The translations under genes were made by a program, and so were the position numbers. Positions 5,031 through 9,312 of a stretch of 9,312 nt of DNA are shown here, piece after piece (position 1 is the stretch's first letter; each line of letters begins with the position of its first letter). The stretch is from the NCBI GenBank assembly GCA_964517355.1, contig CAZFCK010000191.1:1-9312 (forward strand), given 5' to 3'. The DNA is from CAZFCK01 sp964517355 (GTDB lineage: Bacteria > Desulfobacterota > Desulfovibrionia > Desulfovibrionales > Desulfovibrionaceae). The notes below the pieces were generated by a model. The model did not search any database and was not told the DNA's origin. It saw only the letters and a list, made by a program, of their open reading frames with translations.

Positions 5031-6194
5031 TCACCTTTCAAGCAACCGCTCATACAGTTCGATGTGCTTTTTCGCGATGATTTTGCCGTCGAAGTCGCGC
5101 ACCGCCTTGGCGCGGCTGGCCGCGCCCATGAATTGCCGGCGCTCTCCGGAGGTGATGCAGTCGTGCAGCGCGGCCATGAGCTTGCCCGTATCGCCATGGG
5201 GCACGAGAATGCCGTGCTCGCCCCCGTCCACGATCTCGCGGCAGCCCGGCACGTCCGTGGTGATGACCGGCAGGCCGCAGGCCATGGCTTCCTGGAGGCT
5301 CATGGGCAGCCCCTCGCGGTAGGAGGGCAGTACGGCCACGTCGCTGAGGCACCACACCAGGGGCATATCGTCGCGCCAGCCCGTGAGGATGAGGTTGGGC
5401 TGCTTTTTGAGCATCTCCATATCTTCCGGGCTCAAGGAGCGCGAATTGCCCGGATCGGGCTCGCCCACCACCAGGAAACGGGCCTGGGGGCAGGCTTCGG
5501 AAAGCTTGCGCGCGGCCCAGGCGAATTCCATGATGCCTTTGTCGTAAAGCAGTCTGGCGGTCATGGTGCACACAACGTGCTCCGGCTCGATACCCAGTTG
5601 GGAGCGCGCTTCGCGCAAGGTGTCCGCGTCGAAGGCGTCCGGCCGGAAACGCTCCGTATCAACGCCGCTGCCCCGGATGCACAAGGCCTTGGCCGAACGC
5701 ACCAGGCCGTTGCGCTCGAAATAGCTTTTGTCGTCGTCGTTTTGAAAGACAATGGCCTGGCAGCGCGCGCTGGTGACGATGTAGAGCATCTTGAAAAAAG
5801 AGCGCATGACAAAGCCTTTGACTCCCGCCTTGAGAAAGCCCGAGCCCAGGCCGGTGATGGAGTGCACGACCTTGGCCTTGCCGTTGGCGGCCAGGCGCAC
5901 CAGGATGTTCGGCTGGTGGGTGAAACTGTGCACCACGTCCGGCTGCGTAAAGGCTATGAGTTCGCGTATGACCTTGATGGAAGGGGGCACGCTCAGGGGG
6001 TTCAGGCTGCCCCTGTCCAGCGGATAGTGCCACAGGGAAGCGCCCAGTTCCATGATCGCGTCGCCGTGCTTGCCGCGCGGCACGCAGACATGCACATCCA
6101 GCCCTTTTTCCAAAAGCGCCTTGATCAGGGTGCGGCGCAACAACACGATGTTCAGGTCCATGTTGGCGACGATGAGTACTTTACGCAACGGCAC
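5031..6194 (-). CDS. Family 4 glycosyltransferase (GT-B fold)
   Basis: A 387-aa retaining glycosyltransferase, probably cytoplasmic at the inner membrane, adding a sugar to a lipid-linked glycan. The N-terminal half (RKVLIVANMDLNIVLLRRTL) binds the acceptor. The C-terminal half carries ARLLYDKGIMEF (213-224), LVVGEPDPGN (241-250), and the donor-binding motif EGLPMSLQE (Glu294 to Glu302, E-x7-E) with ACGLPVI after it. The DRGSLNP and HSFTHQPN segments recall PglA-like transferases that work on acetamido sugars, but the sugar cannot be read from the sequence. The start is a GTG at 6194, with GGAGG 8 nt upstream (6203-6207). The frame stays open further upstream, but only by overlapping the end of the amidotransferase gene with protein-unlike sequence. 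It lies 23 nt after that gene, so the two form an operon. Confidence 0.93.
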   Translation of the reverse strand: MPLRKVLIVANMDLNIVLLRRTLIKALLEKGLDVHVCVPRGKHGDAIMELGASLWHYPLDRGSLNPLSVPPSIKVIRELIAFTQPDVVHSFTHQPNILVRLAANGKAKVVHSITGLGSGFLKAGVKGFVMRSFFKMLYIVTSARCQAIVFQNDDDKSYFERNGLVRSAKALCIRGSGVDTERFRPDAFDADTLREARSQLGIEPEHVVCTMTARLLYDKGIMEFAWAARKLSEACPQARFLVVGEPDPGNSRSLSPEDMEMLKKQPNLILTGWRDDMPLVWCLSDVAVLPSYREGLPMSLQEAMACGLPVITTDVPGCREIVDGGEHGILVPHGDTGKLMAALHDCITSGERRQFMGAASRAKAVRDFDGKIIAKKHIELYERLLER

Positions 6195-6217
6195 GTGCCG
6201 GGCCTCCGGTTGAGGGG

Positions 6218-8188
6218 TTAGAGATAAGTGGCGCGCCAGGCCTGGTACATGAGCACGGCCCACAGCCGCCACTGCATGTTGCGTGTGCGCGACTGGTGCT
6301 CCCGCCAGGCCCCGAGAACGGTATCGGGGCGCAAGCCCCCCCGCTCCAGGGACTCGGGGCGCAGTAGAGACGCGGCCCAATCCTTGAGCGGCCCGCGCAG
6401 CCAGGCGTCCAGAGGCAGATCGAATCCTTGCTTGGGGCGCTCCACAAGCTCCGGCGGCACATGCCTGTAGAGCACGCGACGCAACACGCTCTTGCCCTTG
6501 CCGCCCTCCAGCTTGGCGGACAACGGCATGCGCCAGGCGAGTTCCACCACCCGGTGGTCCAGGATGGGCACGCGCCCCTCCAGGGCCACGGCCATGGTCG
6601 CCCTGTCCGTCTTGGTCAAAATGTCGTCCGGCAGATAGGCGTTCTGGTCCCGGGCCATCATCCAGGACGCGAAATCCAGATCTTCAGGCAACGCCTCCTC
6701 GGGCGCCAGGGAGCGGCACACCGGATCACGCTCCCCAACGGGCTCCTGCAGCAGGACTTCGCGTCGCTGCCAGGTGGAGATGACGGCCTGGAAAAATTCT
6801 TCGCGGCTCGCCGCGGGCAACGCCTCCACCACCTTTTGCAACTTGTCGCGGAACAGGGGCACCTGTTTACGGCCGGGGCGCAGGGCCCCCAGCCCGGCGT
6901 ACACGCCGGTCAAGGCGGCCTCTCCCGCCCCCCGCAGAAGCGGAGCCAGCAGAGCGCGCAGGGGGCGCGGCGCGAGGCGCGCGCGTTTCCACAAGGCGGG
7001 GCCGAAAAAATAGCGGTTGTACCCCCCGAACAGTTCATCTCCGCCGTCCCCTGAGAGGCAGACCTTGACCTCACGTCGCGCAAGCCTGGAAACAAGATAG
7101 GTCGGCACCTGGGAAGCGTCGGCGTGGGGCTCGTCGTACAGCCCGGGCATGAGCCGGATGGCTTCCAGGGCTTCCGCGGGCTCCACGATGAGTTCCGTGT
7201 GCCGAGTCCCCAAATGTCCGGCCACGGCGCGGGCCATGTCGGCCTCGTTGTAATCACTGGAGCGCGAACCAATGGAAAAGGTGCGCACAACGCCCCCTCC
7301 CGCCTGCTGCATCAACGCGACGACAGTGGAGGAATCCACGCCGCCGGAGAGAAAGGCGCCCAAGGGCACGTCGGCCACGAGCCGCAGCCGCACGGCCTCT
7401 TTGAGCCGGTCTTCCAGCTCGTCCGCCAGCGCATCGGGTGGCGCGCTCAGGGGATTCTCCAGACCGTGGAGCACGGCGCGCTCCACACTCCAGTAGCGCG
7501 TGGCGCGGGGCCAAGCACCGCGCTCCAAATCCCGGGGCGAAAACGTGACATGGCTGCCGGGCAAAAGCTTGTACACGCCCTTGAACATACTCAGGGGGGC
7601 GGGCACGTAGGACAACCGCAAATACCGGTTCAAGGCTTCGGTGCTGACTTCGCCATGCCAGGACGGGTGTTGCATCAAGGCCTTGAGTTCCGAGGCGAAG
7701 AGCAAACGCCCCTGCCGATAACCGCAATACAGGGGCTTGATCCCCAGGCGGTCGCGGGTCAGTGTCAGGCGTTGCTCCTTATTGTCCCACAAGGCGAAGG
7801 CGAACATGCCCACAAAGCGTTCCAGGGCCTTGTCCAGTCCCCAGGCGTCCACCGCGGCCAGCAGGACTTCCGTGTCGCAATGTCCCCGCCAGCCGTGCTC
7901 CGGAGTGCATCCCCGGGCGTCGAGGGCGCGGCGCAGCTCCATGTAGTTGTAGATTTCGCCGTTGTAGGTGACGTGGTAACGCCCGTCCGCGGAGGCCATG
8001 GGTTGATGCCCCGCGGGAGAGAGATCCACAATGGCCAGTCGGGCATGAGCCAGCCCCAGCTCCCGGTTCGGAGCGATCCAGATGCCGTGGCTGTCCGGCC
8101 CGCGATGCGCCAGGGCGTGGATCATGCGTTCCAGCACCACGGGGTCGGCCGCGTGGCCGGGGCTCCAATATCCTGCTATGCCGCACAT
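6218..8188 (-). CDS. asnB: Asparagine synthetase, glutamine-hydrolysing (AsnB type)
   Basis: A 656-aa two-domain amidotransferase. The N-terminal glutaminase domain has the nucleophile Cys2 (MCGIAGYW), HRGPDS (28-33), Arg50 in HARLAIVDLS, YNGEIYNY (75-82) and Asp105 (CDTEVLL), all glutamine-site residues. The C-terminal synthetase domain has the ATP-binding SGGVDSS (281-287) and SGDGGDELFGGYNRYFF (379-395). Family chemistry is ATP-dependent amidation of aspartate using glutamine. However, at 656 aa it is longer than E. coli AsnB (554 aa), and relatives of this length often sit in surface-polysaccharide or lipopolysaccharide loci where the true acceptor may be a sugar acid. A glycosyltransferase follows after 23 nt, which fits that alternative. 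The ATG at 8188 is fixed by the need for Cys2; its ribosome binding site (AGGACC, about 10 nt upstream) is weak. The leader contains a 10-bp stem. Confidence 0.93.
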   Translation of the reverse strand: MCGIAGYWSPGHAADPVVLERMIHALAHRGPDSHGIWIAPNRELGLAHARLAIVDLSPAGHQPMASADGRYHVTYNGEIYNYMELRRALDARGCTPEHGWRGHCDTEVLLAAVDAWGLDKALERFVGMFAFALWDNKEQRLTLTRDRLGIKPLYCGYRQGRLLFASELKALMQHPSWHGEVSTEALNRYLRLSYVPAPLSMFKGVYKLLPGSHVTFSPRDLERGAWPRATRYWSVERAVLHGLENPLSAPPDALADELEDRLKEAVRLRLVADVPLGAFLSGGVDSSTVVALMQQAGGGVVRTFSIGSRSSDYNEADMARAVAGHLGTRHTELIVEPAEALEAIRLMPGLYDEPHADASQVPTYLVSRLARREVKVCLSGDGGDELFGGYNRYFFGPALWKRARLAPRPLRALLAPLLRGAGEAALTGVYAGLGALRPGRKQVPLFRDKLQKVVEALPAASREEFFQAVISTWQRREVLLQEPVGERDPVCRSLAPEEALPEDLDFASWMMARDQNAYLPDDILTKTDRATMAVALEGRVPILDHRVVELAWRMPLSAKLEGGKGKSVLRRVLYRHVPPELVERPKQGFDLPLDAWLRGPLKDWAASLLRPESLERGGLRPDTVLGAWREHQSRTRNMQWRLWAVLMYQAWRATYL

Positions 8189-8214
8189 ATGTCACAAGGT
8201 CCTGTTCTTTTGCC

Positions 8215-8261
8215 GCCACAGCCTGTCCGCATCCGAAGCCGTACGATATCGAGGCTGTGGC
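8215..8261 (-). other. Stem in the asnB 5' leader
   Basis: GCCACAGCCT (8215-8224) and AGGCTGTGGC (8252-8261) are perfect 10-bp inverted arms, 27 nt apart, starting 27 nt before the asnB start codon. The loop contains CGATATCG, itself palindromic. As RNA this would place a hairpin just ahead of a weak ribosome binding site, so it could influence asnB translation. No known riboswitch or T-box features were recognised. Confidence 0.4.
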
Positions 8262-8343
8262 CGGAAAGGCATACTGCAAAACCACCAACAGGTCCATTGT
8301 TCATGCTTGCGGTCCGTTTTCAGGACCTGGCGCGCAAACGGCG

Positions 8344-8373
8344 GCGGCCGCACCGTCGCGACGGTGCGGCCGC
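8344..8373. repeat. 30-bp perfect GC-rich palindrome
   Basis: GCGGCCGCACCGTCG (8344-8358) is followed at once by its exact reverse complement (8359-8373), with no spacer. Each end is GCGGCCGC, a NotI site. As DNA it is a potential cruciform or dimer-binding site; as RNA, a very stable hairpin on either strand. There is no T run beside it. Confidence 0.85.
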
Positions 8374-8374
8374 T

Positions 8375-8511
8375 TCTAGCGCATTTTCGCCTTGAAACAA
8401 GGCTCTCCCCTGAAACAATTTACAATTGTTCCAAGGAAATGCATAAGAGCATCTAGCGCTTTTCAAGCGTGAGATGCTCTAAAACAAAAAACTTTCAACA
8501 GATAAAGTTTT
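8375..8511. repeat. Array of consecutive short hairpins with a direct repeat
   Basis: Four hairpins follow the palindrome. They are GCCTTG-AAA-CAAGGC (8389-8403); GAAACAATT-TAC-AATTGTTCC (8412-8432, one mismatch); AGAGCATCT-AG-CGCTT-TTC-AAGCG-TG-AGATGCTCT (8446-8480); and AAAACTTT/AAAGTTTT (8488-8511). A direct repeat TCTAGCGC(A)TTTTC occurs at 8375-8388 and 8452-8464. On the minus strand the last hairpin is followed by T6 and could end the upstream gene's transcript. The cluster looks like a dispersed intergenic repeat or a structured RNA; which of these is not known. Confidence 0.55.
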
Positions 8512-8606
8512 AGTTCAATCGTTACGTTTTGAAGATTTTCAACCTGCCGGAAACTATCCCTTTTCAAAAAAATACTGCGCCATGAATACCGGGGAAGCGC
8601 TCTATG

Positions 8607-9023
8607 TTACTTGTAGAGTTGAATCACTTTTTTATTGTTGATTTTCTGCGGCGCTTCCACAAGTTCCTCTTGTTTGGGCTCCACATTGACGCGCACGTAC
8701 TCGGTGTCGCAGGTATGACACTTCCAGCTGTCGCCATGCTCATGCAAACGGATGAGCAATCCATCAGTGTCAAAGCATTTTCTGCAAAACGGCCCCTGTT
8801 TTATGGTGCCCGTCTTGAGCCAATAGCTGTACCCGTCGTATTCCAGATTTTTGGCGAGATAGAGTACATCCTCGTACTCCTGCACCTGGGTCTTGAGCAA
8901 TGCGTTTTCGTCGCAGGTCTCCACGTATTTTTCCTGCAACTCCTTGAGAATGAGCCGCGCATTTTCGGTTCTGCCCTGTTCGTAAAGATCGTGCACTTGT
9001 TTGAAGAGGTAATAGTCCAGCAT
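8607..9023 (-). CDS. Coiled-coil and zinc-ribbon protein
   Basis: A 138-aa cytoplasmic protein of unknown function. Residues 1-50 are helical with heptad-like leucines and acids (LILKELQEKYVETCDENALL). A conserved-looking link, LAKNLEYDGYSYWLKTGTIKQG, leads to a zinc-ribbon-like knuckle pair: Cys80-x2-Cys83 (PFCRKC) and Cys102-x2-Cys105 (KCHTC), 18 residues apart. The tail (110-138) is charged and low in complexity. The 'G-P-F-C-x-x-C ... D ... W-x-C-x-x-C' layout is one I have seen in short bacterial proteins of unknown role, some linked to phages. The ATG at 9023 has AAGGGGAG 5 nt before it. The frame is open further upstream to 9164, but that part is not protein-like and lacks a ribosome binding site. 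It shares a strand with asnB but is separated by 418 nt. Confidence 0.85.
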   Translation of the reverse strand: MLDYYLFKQVHDLYEQGRTENARLILKELQEKYVETCDENALLKTQVQEYEDVLYLAKNLEYDGYSYWLKTGTIKQGPFCRKCFDTDGLLIRLHEHGDSWKCHTCDTEYVRVNVEPKQEELVEAPQKINNKKVIQLYK

Positions 9024-9052
9024 AGCGCTCCCCTTTATTGCGGACAAATCAT

Positions 9053-9073
9053 CATTCGGCATTCCGCATTCAA
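9053..9073. repeat. Three 7-bp tandem units in the leader
   Basis: CATTCGG, CATTCCG and CATTCAA follow one another head to tail, 30 nt upstream of the start codon at 9023 and just downstream of a possible minus-strand -10 (TATAAG, 9080-9075, with no good -35). It could be a short regulator site near the transcription start, or a chance repeat. Confidence 0.3.
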
Positions 9074-9187
9074 CCTTATAATCGGTTCGGGCAAGCGAAA
9101 CTTTAGCAACAAAATACGGTCGGCTGACGGTTTCCCTGGAGCGAGGCCGGACAGCACCCGTCATCGGGCCGCGTTTCTGAATTCCTT

Positions 9188-9301
9188 ACTCGACTTTTTC
9201 AGTACAATACTTACTATAACATTATGTATTTGTTTAAAAATTAAGGATCAAAAAGGTCGTTTTCCGGCGTCCAGGGGCCTCCCCTGGTCGTCGTGCGGGC
9301 G
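9188..9301. repeat. Right copy of the terminal inverted repeat
   Basis: This is the inverted partner of 1-114. Bases 9260-9301 match 1-42 exactly on the opposite strand, 9214-9233 match 69-88 at 18 of 20, and 9188-9194 match 108-114. It holds CCAGGGG-CCT-CCCCTGG. Beyond the left copy's reach, the sequence continues 11 nt to the window end and forms a second stem, GCGGGC-GCGAAA-GCCCGC (9295-9312). Confidence 0.85.
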
Positions 9302-9312
9302 CGAAAGCCCGC

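Larger units (their letters stand above)
8189..8606. other. Long hairpin-rich non-coding spacer
   Basis: This 418-nt spacer separates two minus-strand genes. From the asnB side it holds the asnB leader stem (8215-8261), a GGTCC/GGACC hairpin (8311-8327), the hairpin cluster (8344-8511), and an AT-rich stretch to the stop codon of the zinc-ribbon gene. No frame with a ribosome binding site and protein-like composition was found. The asnB promoter should be here, but no clear -35/-10 pair was seen. Confidence 0.7.

Noticed and set aside
4980..6221. 413-aa open frame on the plus strand, antisense to the glycosyltransferase gene
   Set aside because: It mirrors a gene with clear GT4 motifs, has protein-unlike composition rich in His, Ala and Gly, and is explained by high GC in third codon positions.
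6195..6380. N-terminal extension of the glycosyltransferase
   Set aside because: The extra residues overlap the end of asnB, are not family-like, and the GTG at 6194 has GGAGG at ideal distance.
8366..8379. GCGGCCGCTTCTAG, identical to part of a synthetic cloning prefix
   Set aside because: The flanking bases differ from the rest of that prefix. The NotI half belongs to a natural 30-bp palindrome and TCTAGCGC recurs at 8452, so vector contamination is unlikely.
7124..8395. 423-aa open frame on the plus strand, antisense to asnB
   Set aside because: The opposite strand carries intact AsnB motifs throughout. This frame lacks domains and runs into the palindrome cluster.
8344..8511. CRISPR array or origin of replication
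   Set aside because: The repeats are not evenly spaced with unique spacers, and no DnaA-box cluster or replication gene was seen.

Overview
This window most likely comes from a delta-proteobacterial sulfate reducer of the Desulfovibrionaceae. That assignment rests on remembered features: the HisH/HisF sequence style (HisH DYKAGNQTSV, HisF LNSIDADG), GC-rich genes separated by AT-rich spacers, and long G5-AACC-T(n)...A(n)-GGTT-C5 type intergenic hairpins. It is not a database result, and the genus is left open.

Layout, left to right. (a) 1-240: a repeat end and a 19-bp-arm hairpin. (b) 241-954, minus strand: a 72-aa cytoplasmic orphan protein followed by a coiled-coil lipoprotein. (c) 955-1336: a divergent control region with a near-consensus minus-strand promoter. 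(d) 1337-2377, plus strand: a secreted FecR-domain protein and, 9 nt later, a small exported protein. (e) 2378-2692: a spacer with operator-like palindromes. (f) 2693-3067: another small exported protein, followed by a convincing intrinsic terminator. (g) 3447-4858: hisH and hisF, overlapping by 1 nt. They encode the two subunits of imidazole glycerol phosphate synthase, which supplies histidine synthesis and AICAR for purine synthesis. (h) 4859-5030: a convergent spacer with a shared hairpin. (i) 8188-5031, minus strand: a glutamine-hydrolysing asparagine synthetase-type amidotransferase followed 23 nt later by a family 4 glycosyltransferase. This pairing is typical of surface-polysaccharide loci. 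(j) 8189-8606: a long non-coding spacer packed with hairpins, including a 30-bp perfect palindrome. (k) 9023-8607, minus strand: a small coiled-coil plus zinc-ribbon protein.

The most striking non-genic observation is that the two ends of the window are inverted copies of one sequence. There are 42 identical bp (1-42 against 9260-9301), followed by in-register, partly conserved blocks out to about 114 bp. This could be a pair of dispersed repeats, the ends of a 9.3-kb unit, or simply a contig that stops inside a repeat family at both ends. No transposase, integrase, CRISPR array, tRNA or rRNA was seen. I found no convincing new defence or mobile system. The parts most worth checking are the terminal repeats, the hairpin array upstream of asnB, and the set of secreted orphan proteins around the FecR gene.
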